Source: Clostridia bacterium (GTDB taxonomy: Bacteria; Bacillota; Clostridia; Oscillospirales; UBA644). From it: a stretch of 64,000 nt of DNA. The position numbers were made by a program, and so were the translations under genes. Below, piece after piece: positions 41,838-48,839 of the stretch. The notes under the pieces were generated by a model. That model did not search any database, had not been told where the DNA came from, and worked only from the letters and a program-made list of their open reading frames with translations. Each line of letters opens with the position of its first letter. Positions within the stretch are counted from its first letter, which is position 1. The DNA lies in contig JAGBIM010000019.1 of NCBI GenBank assembly GCA_017934975.1, positions 89,793 to 153,792 on the forward strand. The letters are read 5' to 3'.

Positions 41838-42929
41838 TTACATAATACAGCAAATGGGGGAAAATCCCATTTCCGTGCAGGCGTATGCGGAGGAGATCGT
41901 CCCGTTGGAGGCTACGTAATAGACGCGGTTGTACGTGTCTTGCACCGGGGAACGAAGCAGGTAGGGTGCGAAATCTCCGTTTCTTGTTTTGATCCGCTTT
42001 TGTGCGGCGATCTCGTCGGTCTCCCCGGAAAACGCGTCATAGACTACCGTGTCCTCACTGCAGCTTTGTCCTGCGTTGACGTTTCCGAGGGAGGGCAGAG
42101 AAAACAGTTCCTCGGTCCATACGGTAGATCCGGTTTCCACGTTATGCTCCGCAACGCGGAATTTGCCCAGCGCAGACAGGAAATCCGCGTCAAACCCCTT
42201 GGAAAAGCCGCGAAAAACGTCTTTGTAGGGGAGATCAAGCTGGGAGGTTGAGATTCGGTTTTGTTCGTTCAGGTATTGATACATGCAGGATTTTTTCCAA
42301 CTGTTGTTGCCCAGCCCGCAATCCGGATACGAGGAAATATAAAGCTCGTATCCGTTTGATGTGTTTCCGAGAATCGGAATCGTCTGAATCGGCGTTGACG
42401 TTCCTTCCTTGTAAACGTAGATCACCGCATCGCTTAACGGCTGATCGTCTTTCCAATCCATGACGAAAACCGAGTTGTAGGGAATCTCCTCATTGAGGTT
42501 GATTTGAAAGGTGCTGTTTGCGAATCGGTTCGGATGCTTTCCGTAAGGAAGATAGCCGAACCAACTGTCGGCCGACAGGCCGGATTCCGCATAATAAAAT
42601 CCTTCCCTCTGGTCAAAAACGTAACGAGGAAGCACGTTGTGCGTTTGCAACGTCATGGTATAAGGAGATCCGTCTACCGCCGTGTCTCGGTTGAACCCGA
42701 TTATGTCCCACAGGATTTCTCCGTAGTCGCTATGATTGCTGACAAAGGTATCTCCGATGGAAAAGGTTTCCGCCGCTTGTCCGGCCTGCACGATGGCCCG
42801 AACCTGGTCCCATGCAATATTCAGGGGCGTTTTGGTTTCCGTTCCGGATGCTTGTCCGCCCTGTGCTTTGATTTCCGCACGGATCTTTTCAATCAGGTGC
42901 TTTAAACCGTTTTGGTCTAAATAGTTCAT
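41838..42929 (-). CDS. Phage tail fibre / receptor-binding protein
   Basis: 363 aa. The N-terminus (MNYLDQNGLKHLIEKIRAEI) is a short trimerisation or attachment module shared with the small gene just upstream. A long beta-rich middle follows, and the C-terminus ends in a C-type-lectin-like pattern (APYLLRSP...YYVASNGTISSAYACTEMGFSP), similar to the DUF6273-type domains on receptor-binding proteins. The gene appears lower in GC than the rest of the phage module, which fits exchange of host-range genes. ATG at 42929 overlaps the stop of the preceding small gene; a 5-codon extension exists but lacks an SD. Confidence 0.75.
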   Translation of the reverse strand: MNYLDQNGLKHLIEKIRAEIKAQGGQASGTETKTPLNIAWDQVRAIVQAGQAAETFSIGDTFVSNHSDYGEILWDIIGFNRDTAVDGSPYTMTLQTHNVLPRYVFDQREGFYYAESGLSADSWFGYLPYGKHPNRFANSTFQINLNEEIPYNSVFVMDWKDDQPLSDAVIYVYKEGTSTPIQTIPILGNTSNGYELYISSYPDCGLGNNSWKKSCMYQYLNEQNRISTSQLDLPYKDVFRGFSKGFDADFLSALGKFRVAEHNVETGSTVWTEELFSLPSLGNVNAGQSCSEDTVVYDAFSGETDEIAAQKRIKTRNGDFAPYLLRSPVQDTYNRVYYVASNGTISSAYACTEMGFSPICCIM

Positions 42930-43066
42930 ACCGATTCCTCCCACATCGCGTCAATTTCTTCGTTGGTTACGGGAATCGCCTCCGCGGGAGGAGTTTCCCC
43001 TTGGGGAAGCAGGGCAAAGATCTTTCGGATCAGATGCCGCAACCCCGTTTCGCTTAAATATTTCAT
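42926..43066 (-). CDS. 46-residue duplicate fibre-attachment peptide
   Basis: A short frame from ATG at 43066 to TGA at 42928-42926. Its N-terminus (MKYLSETGLRHLIRKI) is a copy of the start of the tail fibre protein, and its C-terminus (VTNEEIDAMWEESV) is a copy of the end of the preceding BppU-like protein (ITEEEINAIWEEESV). It overlaps both neighbours by 4 bases (ATGA). The nucleotide junctions at 42927 and 43064 are direct repeats, which points to duplication of the gene joint. It may be translated as a small adaptor or be a by-product. Confidence 0.65.
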   Translation of the reverse strand: MKYLSETGLRHLIRKIFALLPQGETPPAEAIPVTNEEIDAMWEESV

Positions 43067-43521
43067 ACCGATTCCTCCTCCCAGATCGCGTTGATTTCCT
43101 CTTCCGTGATCTCCCGGGCGTTGACCGTGTTTTTGATCAACTCTGTAAAGCCCACGTATTCACTTTCGCTTTCGGTCATTTCCCCTGCGGCGGCAGGAGG
43201 GCGCACCTTCAGCAGAAATTCGTCGCTGGAGACGGTGCCGTCCCCGCGGGAAAGGGCAACGTCGCACCGTACGTCTCCCGCGACCGCCGTCATTTGTTCG
43301 GTCAGACGGAATCGAAAAATGTTCTCGCCTTCTTGCTCTCCCGCAAGATAGCATACCGTGCCGTCGGGCTTCGTGGCCCGCAACAGAGCGGTGTCCGAGG
43401 GCTGATAACGGTATCCCCGCAACACGCAGCGGATCTCGCTCAGGTCCCGATCGGACTGCACCGCATATATTTCTTCGTCGCAGAAACCGCCCCTAAGGGT
43501 CAGATATACAGATTGTGTCAA
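43063..43521 (-). CDS. BppU-like baseplate protein
   Basis: 152 aa. The first 110 residues form the beta-sandwich pattern of the BppU N-terminal domain (RDLSEIRCVLRGYRYQPSDTALLRATKPDGTVCYL). A short tail follows and ends ITEEEINAIWEEESV. In related phages this protein ties receptor-binding proteins to the baseplate. The stop overlaps the 46-residue gene by 4 bases. Length is shorter than full BppU, which has a longer C-terminal part. Confidence 0.75.
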   Translation of the reverse strand: MTQSVYLTLRGGFCDEEIYAVQSDRDLSEIRCVLRGYRYQPSDTALLRATKPDGTVCYLAGEQEGENIFRFRLTEQMTAVAGDVRCDVALSRGDGTVSSDEFLLKVRPPAAAGEMTESESEYVGFTELIKNTVNAREITEEEINAIWEEESV

Positions 43522-44096
43522 GGTTCTCTCACCTCCGTAATATAGGCAGCAATCCCCGCTTGCGAAAGAAGGTTAACCCGTTCCTCCGCATCCTGACGGG
43601 ATCCGTAGCAGCCCGTTTGAACGCGGAACCGCAGGGGACCCTCGGTTTTGCAAAGCCCTAACTCCAAAAGAAGTTCGGCCTTGTACCGATTCGGGTCGCA
43701 CAGAAGGGTTCTGCGGCAGAAGGGAAAGACTTCCCCGAAAATGCGCAAATGCTCTTTCTGGATCCGTTTGAGAAGGCGAATCAGCGGTTCCCACTGTTCT
43801 TCGCAGAGCCTTTCGCCCTCCGTCAGAATCAGAATTCCGCGACGGGCAAGGGGAATCTCCTGTCCCTGCGGGTCCGGGTCGGTTCCCGTGGGCCCCAACA
43901 GATTTGCCGCACAGGAAAGAGGGGTCAATGCCGTAATGCTGCCGTCCTTTCCCAGATGGTAATGGGCGGTCTTTTTTTGTTCCCGAAGTTGATGAAAGCA
44001 GGCCTGCGCGTCTTCCTTGCAGGGGCGCAGAATCAGTCGATCGGGAATGCATCCTTCCCGTGAAAAGCGGAAGGGTAAATAGTTTTTGATAATCAT
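43518..44096 (-). CDS. Degenerate amidase-like protein with SPOR domain
   Basis: 192 aa. The segment KTAHYHLGKDGSITALTPLSCAANLLG and the later QWEPLIRLLKRIQKEHLRIFG follow the layout of N-acetylmuramoyl-L-alanine amidases (Amidase_2). The usual zinc ligands look lost: ILRPC replaces IVIHH and LLCDPNRY replaces the H-x-D...CPG segment. The last 40 residues (RFRVQTGCYGSRQDAEERVNLL) are a SPOR-type peptidoglycan-binding domain. It probably binds wall rather than cuts it. It sits between the hub and the BppU-like gene, where a tail tip lysin would be expected. Confidence 0.6.
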   Translation of the reverse strand: MIIKNYLPFRFSREGCIPDRLILRPCKEDAQACFHQLREQKKTAHYHLGKDGSITALTPLSCAANLLGPTGTDPDPQGQEIPLARRGILILTEGERLCEEQWEPLIRLLKRIQKEHLRIFGEVFPFCRRTLLCDPNRYKAELLLELGLCKTEGPLRFRVQTGCYGSRQDAEERVNLLSQAGIAAYITEVREP

Positions 44097-44105
44097 TCGT
44101 TCACC

Positions 44106-45152
44106 TCAATTCGTTGTTTTTGCGGCAAGCGCCTGTTCCCATTGGAGGGAAACGGGCGTGTCGGACATTCTTCGGGTTGCCGTTATCGTATAACGGAATT
44201 CTCCCGCAAAATATACCGCTTTGGTTTCGGAAACCGTAAAGTTTTGCGGTTCCTTGATGCCGCAGACGGGGGCGGTTACCGAAATCACCTGACCGAGAAT
44301 GAAGCAGTTGCTATCCGTCGTAAATTCGATTTCGTCGGGACCGGGTGCGGAAGAAAGCATCTGTTCCGCCAGCAGCTGCGCGTCGGTCTGGGTCTGGATC
44401 AGCGAACTGTTCGTTGCCGCTCCGTACTGTCCCGATCCGTAACGCTGAATCATACGCCCCAATTCCTCCACGTGAAAGGATTTGTAATAGGCGTAATTGT
44501 GTTTGTTGTAGGCGATGTGTACGTTGCGGTATCCTGCCGTGGATTCCCGTAAAACGAAGGTCTGCAGGTCTATCAGGCGGTTTGGATCTTTTTCCGTCAG
44601 ATCGATGCTGATCTCCGAGGAGGTAAGGGGCAAAATTCCGCGCATATAAAACTTTTTATCGGCATCCACCCACCAGAAATAGCCGTTTTCCTTTGCCAGA
44701 TAGTCAAAAACCGAAGAGGCCTTCGCGGGATAAAAGTCGTATGCGTTGCTCAATCCGGGACCGGGATCGATGATTCCTACGGTCAATCCGTCCTCTTGGG
44801 GAACGTATTCGTTGAAAATAAAGGTCGCCGCGTCGGTGGGCGTCATTTCGTCCAGCACGATGCGGGGGAGGCAGAACCGTTGCAGAATCTGTTCATACCC
44901 CTGTCCCCGCAGGGTTACGGAAGCCAGAGAAGGGCTGTGACATTCGATTTCGGTTTCGATCAGAATCCCGCCCCACAAGACCTGATCTTTTTCGGTCAAA
45001 AGGATCTCTTCCCCCGCCTTGGGAACCGATCCGGATCCGGTCAGGGTCAGTTTTACGTAAAAGGACGAACGCAACGTTCCGAATTTGCGAATGGTCAGCG
45101 TTCCGTCCAGAATGCTGCTCGTGTAATTTGAGCCTGCGATGGTTAAGGTCAT
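44106..45152 (-). CDS. Phage tail/baseplate hub protein
   Basis: 348 aa. The beta-rich pattern of the first 120 residues (SNYTSSILDGTLTIRKF, GSVPKAGEEILLTEKDQVLWGGILIETE) and the long middle region are like phage hub proteins of the gp27/gpD type, which sit at the tail tip. The start overlaps the previous small gene by 4 bases. No tape-measure or Dit gene lies between this gene and the tail chaperone, where they would normally be found. The assignment rests on pattern and position. Confidence 0.7.
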   Translation of the reverse strand: MTLTIAGSNYTSSILDGTLTIRKFGTLRSSFYVKLTLTGSGSVPKAGEEILLTEKDQVLWGGILIETEIECHSPSLASVTLRGQGYEQILQRFCLPRIVLDEMTPTDAATFIFNEYVPQEDGLTVGIIDPGPGLSNAYDFYPAKASSVFDYLAKENGYFWWVDADKKFYMRGILPLTSSEISIDLTEKDPNRLIDLQTFVLRESTAGYRNVHIAYNKHNYAYYKSFHVEELGRMIQRYGSGQYGAATNSSLIQTQTDAQLLAEQMLSSAPGPDEIEFTTDSNCFILGQVISVTAPVCGIKEPQNFTVSETKAVYFAGEFRYTITATRRMSDTPVSLQWEQALAAKTTN

Positions 45153-45325
45153 AAGGGTTCAATCACCCCTGCTTCCATCATGCGTTTGACCAACTTCCGC
45201 CCCAAGCGGTCGATCTCGTCCTCGTGGGAGGGTCTGCGAAAAACGGTTTCCCGTTCGGAAGGGGAGGATTTCGTCAGACGGGACAGCTCGGTCCCTGCGA
45301 TTTGCATAATTTCGATTCGGTTCAC
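45149..45325 (-). CDS. Small phage protein after the tail chaperone (58 aa)
   Basis: GTG start at 45325 with AGGAG 8 bases before, inside a GTGA overlap with the Gp15-like gene. The product is basic and helical (DEIDRLGRKLVKRMMEAGVIEPL), with no known motif. Its frame stays open upstream to 45502, over most of the second half of the Gp15-like gene, so a frameshift product (as in G/GT tail chaperones) is possible but has no clear slippery site. It may be a remnant of the missing tape-measure or GT protein. Confidence 0.6.
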   Translation of the reverse strand: MNRIEIMQIAGTELSRLTKSSPSERETVFRRPSHEDEIDRLGRKLVKRMMEAGVIEPL

Positions 45326-45744
45326 GAGGGTCTCCTTTCGTCGAGACCTTCCGCCAGCCTGCGGAAGATCCACCAATGCATCCGTTCCCGATTCAGATCG
45401 ATTCCGTAATGCTTGAGAAATTTCAGATAGATTTCTTCCCGTTCTGCGGTGGGATCCATTACAGGGCGGTAGTATCCTTCCTTCGGCGCGTTGCCGCCGC
45501 AATAAAAGCGGATGGCCGCATCCAGCGCACCGTCCCGATTTGCGGGAATCTGCGGATACCAGATAGACAGAACCGTGTCCAGAAAGGTTTCGTCCGCGTC
45601 CTCGGATCGGTCTACGTATTCCGCAAATAAAAAAGCCGTTTCAAAATCCCATCGGATGGGAACCGCGGTGCCGTCTACCGTTACCGTGGTGGGAGGACGG
45701 AAAAAAGGGGTGTTACGGGCTCGGGAAAAATGCTTGTTCATCAA
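45322..45744 (-). CDS. Phage Gp15-like tail assembly chaperone
   Basis: 140 aa. Matches the phage Gp15 family in length and pattern: VDGTAVPIRWDFETAFLFAEYV near the N-terminus, PANRDGALDAAIRFYCGG in the middle, and MHWWIFRRLAEGL at the C-terminus. The gene lies directly after the tail tube, the place of G-type chaperones that load the tape measure. Its start overlaps the tail tube gene by 32 bases. Since no tape-measure gene is present, its present function is uncertain. Confidence 0.8.
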   Translation of the reverse strand: MMNKHFSRARNTPFFRPPTTVTVDGTAVPIRWDFETAFLFAEYVDRSEDADETFLDTVLSIWYPQIPANRDGALDAAIRFYCGGNAPKEGYYRPVMDPTAEREEIYLKFLKHYGIDLNRERMHWWIFRRLAEGLDERRPS

Positions 45745-46180
45745 TGATATAAAGTCCTTTCTCGGGTTGAGAGGTGAAACGGACGGTGCCCTTGAAGAAG
45801 GATCCCAGGGGCCCCTCTCCCGTGCCGGGGTTTTCCAGACAGACCTGTCCTTTGACCCGTCGGGCGGCGGTGCTGCCTGCCGTCATGTTGTCTTCTTGGT
45901 TTCCGATAATCAGCGTTACCTCCGCATCCTTCCCTCGGGTCATGTATCTGCGGTACAGAAGATCGTGCACCGAGCTGGAAAAATCCCGATATCCTTCAAA
46001 TTCCAGATACGCCACGTGATAGAGAATTTCCTGCGCGCACAGGGTGGATCCGATGCGGGGCGTTTCCAGAAAAACGGTTTTACAAACCTCTTCCAGATGG
46101 GAAAATCCCTCGCCCATCAAATAGAAATTGTCGTTTTCGGGGAATTTGATCCATACGCGGTCGTTGCTTCGCTTGATCAT
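45713..46180 (-). CDS. Putative major tail tube protein
   Basis: 155 aa. Beta-rich, with RVKGQVCLENPGTGEGPLGSF and a final VRFTSQPEKGLYIIDEQAFF. Size and place (after tail terminator, before the Gp15-like gene) fit the major tail protein of siphoviruses. No signal or membrane helix. It overlaps the upstream gene by 4 bases. The call is mainly by position. Confidence 0.65.
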   Translation of the reverse strand: MIKRSNDRVWIKFPENDNFYLMGEGFSHLEEVCKTVFLETPRIGSTLCAQEILYHVAYLEFEGYRDFSSSVHDLLYRRYMTRGKDAEVTLIIGNQEDNMTAGSTAARRVKGQVCLENPGTGEGPLGSFFKGTVRFTSQPEKGLYIIDEQAFFPSP

Positions 46181-46587
46181 GAGGTCACCTCCGTGGGCTT
46201 CATGCGGAAATACATGGAGAATTTCGCGCGGTATTCTTCGTTGCCCGACATGTTGCGGTTAAACAGAGAGGGAAATTCCGCCATCACCACGTAGGCGTTG
46301 GGAAAAGGGGACTGCGTCGCGCATTTTCGTGCCGCCGCCATCAAGGTATCCATGGCTTTCTTGCGGGACGCGGTGTCCCGTCCGTTGGTGCGAACGTAGA
46401 GGTTAAAATCGTATCGCGCAATGCGCCCTCCGTCCACGAAGACCACCTGATTTGGGTCTCCCCGCAGTTCCTCCATCGCTACGCTTCCGTCGCCGTTGCG
46501 CAGATATTCCGTCTCGATGGGACCCGTAACCGGCTCCAGAAAGCGGATGATTTCCGCGCGATAATCACGATTCCAGTAACTGTCCAC
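46177..46587 (-). CDS. Phage minor capsid / tail terminator protein
   Basis: 136 aa. The region ETEYLRNGDGSVAMEELRGDP...DFNLYVRTNGRDTASRKK, with a conserved-looking helix (AMDTLMAAARKC), fits small minor capsid or tail completion proteins of Gram-positive phages. Located between head-closure and tail-tube genes. Overlaps both neighbours (23 and 4 bases). Tail terminator is the preferred role, by synteny. Confidence 0.6.
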   Translation of the reverse strand: MDSYWNRDYRAEIIRFLEPVTGPIETEYLRNGDGSVAMEELRGDPNQVVFVDGGRIARYDFNLYVRTNGRDTASRKKAMDTLMAAARKCATQSPFPNAYVVMAEFPSLFNRNMSGNEEYRAKFSMYFRMKPTEVTS

Positions 46588-46945
46588 GGCCGCTCACCTC
46601 CCAATGGTGAAATTTGTCTTGTGCGTAAAAAACGTTGATGGTGTTGATCCGATAGGGATTTTTCGGCAGATCACGATGAATTCCCAGAGCCAGAAGATCC
46701 CCCGGCGCCAGCGTCCAATGGCTATGGGGAGACGCCGAAAATTCCTCTTGAGGAAGATATCCCCGATCGGTAAAGAGATAGAGGCGAAAATTGTTGTTGT
46801 TCCGCTCCCCCGAGTAGACGGGGTTTGCCGCCTCTTTGGTTTCGATATATACGTTGCGGAAGACGCAGGGCTTGTAACGGGCGTTCCCCTGCGCGTCTTC
46901 GCCCAGACGGTTGAAAATCGTTACGGTCATTGCGGCCCCCTTCAT
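46565..46945 (-). CDS. Phage head-closure / minor capsid protein
   Basis: 126 aa. Small beta-rich protein: MTVTIFNRLGEDAQGNARYKPCVFRNVYIE and WTLAPGDLLALG suggest the head-closure (adaptor) type that joins connector and tail. ATG at 46945 lies in an ATGA overlap with the upstream gene; an in-frame ATG at 46930 is another possible start. Assignment is by position and general character. Confidence 0.6.
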   Translation of the reverse strand: MKGAAMTVTIFNRLGEDAQGNARYKPCVFRNVYIETKEAANPVYSGERNNNNFRLYLFTDRGYLPQEEFSASPHSHWTLAPGDLLALGIHRDLPKNPYRINTINVFYAQDKFHHWEVSGRGQLLES

Positions 46946-47292
46946 GCGCCGTGATCCCGCAACCCTGCGCGGTTGAGAATCAGCAGGGCCGAGGGGGAGA
47001 CGGGGACGCCGTGAACCGTTACCGTTTCCTCGCTTTTATGGGATACGGAATAATTTCCCACCGATTCCCGTTCCGTCAGCGGTGCCCCCTCTTTTCCTCC
47101 GTTGCGAGCGATCCAGAAAGCGATCATTTCCTTCATGGCCCGACGGGCCGCTTCTTCGTTCCGATCCGCTCTGCCGAAGCAAAGCTCCTCCGTCAGATCC
47201 AGAGCGCGGTCGGCAAGCACGGCGAATTCTTCTTCCGAAAGATCCTTCGCACTGTGAGTCAGATCAAATTCTTCCGGTGTGATTTTGGTCAT
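46942..47292 (-). CDS. Phage head-tail connector protein (gp6-like)
   Basis: 116 aa. All-helical, with EEEFAVLADRALDLTEELCFGR and AARRAMKEMIAFWIARNG, like connector proteins of the gp6/gp15 type that bind the portal. ATG at 47292 follows GGAGG by 6 bases; a longer frame to 47376 covers a hairpin and lacks support. It is the first gene after the coat gene. Name given by position and helical pattern. Confidence 0.65.
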   Translation of the reverse strand: MTKITPEEFDLTHSAKDLSEEEFAVLADRALDLTEELCFGRADRNEEAARRAMKEMIAFWIARNGGKEGAPLTERESVGNYSVSHKSEETVTVHGVPVSPSALLILNRAGLRDHGA

Positions 47293-47310
47293 AAAAAACC
47301 TCCTCGTAAG

Positions 47311-47340
47311 CCCGTGCCCCCTCCGGAGAGGAGACACGGG
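47311..47340 (-). other. Hairpin between coat and connector genes
   Basis: CCCGTG (47311-47316) pairs with CACGGG (47335-47340), with an inner CTCC/GGAG stem. No T-run. In phages such hairpins after the coat gene often act as partial terminators or protect the abundant coat mRNA. Confidence 0.5.
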
Positions 47341-47353
47341 GAAATGGGGTGGC

Positions 47354-48436
47354 TCAGCCCAGAACGCGAACGGCAAGTTCGGGATAAAGGGTCTTGAAGC
47401 CGTAAAGAGTGTCGATGGAAAGGGTCTGCTTCTTGGTGGCGATGTTGTAGTCCATGGTTACGCGCAGAGAAAGACCGTTGTAGGTGGTCACGTAGCTGTC
47501 TGCACCGCGGGCCTCTTCCAGAGGACGGGTGACGAAGCCGAAGGCGTTGCGCTGGAACATCATGTTCGCCGCGTGATCGCCCACGGGAGAAACGGAGCCG
47601 TTTTCATCTTCGGCCGCAAGGGCGGGGAAGACCGATACGCGGTTCTCGGTTTCGGACAGAACCGCAGCTTCGCTGACGGTGTAGGTGCCGTTTCCGATGA
47701 TCAGAAGGTCCCCCTTGTTCAGGGATCCGCTGACGGTGCCTTCCAGAAGAATCTTATTGCCCTCCACCGTTTTTGCGGTGGCGTTTTCTGCCGCAAAATC
47801 CCCCGCAACGTGAGCGGGAACCTGCTGGGAGAAGTAGTGATCCACGCCGAATACGCGGCCGATGGAGCCCTCCCGCAAGGCGTCGGTGGAGCCGCATTTT
47901 TCCGCGTTCACCAACGCGGGCAGAACCTGGAAGTTCGCAATGGCTTCCGTGTTCCATACGGCACCTCTGCCTACCAGAGGAGCCTTGTTGTCGTTGAGGA
48001 CCTTTGCGCCGCCTGCCAGGTCTGCAAGGGTGGAGGGGGTGGTGCCTGCCTTGCCGCAGACGTAGGGCACGTCCTTGTACAGAGCAAGCCCGTCGGCGTT
48101 GATCTTTTCGGCAATGGCCACCATGGCAGGCTCAATGACCTGCTTGGTGAAGTCCTCTGCGTTCAGTGCCATTTCTTTGGCGGAAAGCTCCACGGAAACG
48201 TCGGCGATCTTGTCCAGACGCACCGCAACCTCTCCTTCGTTAATGTCCTGAACGTTGATGCTGCCGGAAAATTCATCGGCGCTGTAAACGGGAGGCTTTC
48301 TCACCTGAATGGTGTCTCCCTGCTTGGAAAAATCACCGCTGAAATCCTTGTAGATCAGAGCGGGGAAGACCAGATTGGATTCCAGAATGGGAAGAGCCTC
48401 TCTGGCGATGGTCTTGGTAGTCAAAAAATTATTCAT
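47354..48436 (-). CDS. Major capsid protein (P22-coat-like)
   Basis: 360 aa. The N-terminus MNNFLTTKTIAREALPILESNLVFPALIYKDF and the following GDTIQVRKPPVYSADEF are typical of P22 gp5-like coat proteins in Gram-positive phages; ALNAEDFTKQVIEPAMVAIAEKINADGLALY is the spine helix region. The gene is intact and follows the scaffold gene, as expected. A hairpin after it may raise its output relative to later genes. Confidence 0.85.
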   Translation of the reverse strand: MNNFLTTKTIAREALPILESNLVFPALIYKDFSGDFSKQGDTIQVRKPPVYSADEFSGSINVQDINEGEVAVRLDKIADVSVELSAKEMALNAEDFTKQVIEPAMVAIAEKINADGLALYKDVPYVCGKAGTTPSTLADLAGGAKVLNDNKAPLVGRGAVWNTEAIANFQVLPALVNAEKCGSTDALREGSIGRVFGVDHYFSQQVPAHVAGDFAAENATAKTVEGNKILLEGTVSGSLNKGDLLIIGNGTYTVSEAAVLSETENRVSVFPALAAEDENGSVSPVGDHAANMMFQRNAFGFVTRPLEEARGADSYVTTYNGLSLRVTMDYNIATKKQTLSIDTLYGFKTLYPELAVRVLG

Positions 48437-48440
48437 GGAT

Positions 48441-48839
48441 TCAATTTCCTTTCATTTGTTTTTTGTATGCGTAGTATTCTGCGTCGGTCATGCTCTCTAC
48501 GTCCGCGTTTCGTCTCGGGGCGAGGGTCATGCCGCTGGTCATCAGGGGTTCGCGGGTGAAAAGCCAATCGTTTTCCGTGCGGATTTTCCCCACGGCGGCC
48601 TTCATTCCTTCGGGATTCTGACGCAGATCCTCCAGATTCAGCAGCGCTCTTGCCGCCGTAATGCTTTTTGCCCCGCAACGGGTCAGCTCCAGATCAATCT
48701 CCCGATCAAAGGTCAGAGCACGGATCTGCTCCTCCGCCTGCTCGCGGGGGATCCAGCCCTCCTTCTCCACCAGAGCGTACCCTTCGGGAATCAGGGCGGA
48801 AAGCTCTTCCGCCGTCAAGGGTTTCGTTTCTTCGTTCAC
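48441..48839 (-). CDS. Phage scaffolding protein
   Basis: 132 aa, mostly helical and charged, with PREQAEEQIRALTFDREIDLELTRCGAKSITAARALL, the pattern of GP20-type scaffolds. The C-terminus is a basic helix (MTDAEYYAYKKQMKGN), which usually binds the coat. It lies between portal and coat genes, the standard place, and overlaps the portal gene by 4 bases. Confidence 0.82.
   Translation of the reverse strand: MNEETKPLTAEELSALIPEGYALVEKEGWIPREQAEEQIRALTFDREIDLELTRCGAKSITAARALLNLEDLRQNPEGMKAAVGKIRTENDWLFTREPLMTSGMTLAPRRNADVESMTDAEYYAYKKQMKGN

Noticed and set aside
41838..42929. Target gene of a diversity-generating retroelement
   Set aside because: The C-terminal pattern is suggestive, but no reverse transcriptase, template repeat or accessory gene is in the window.
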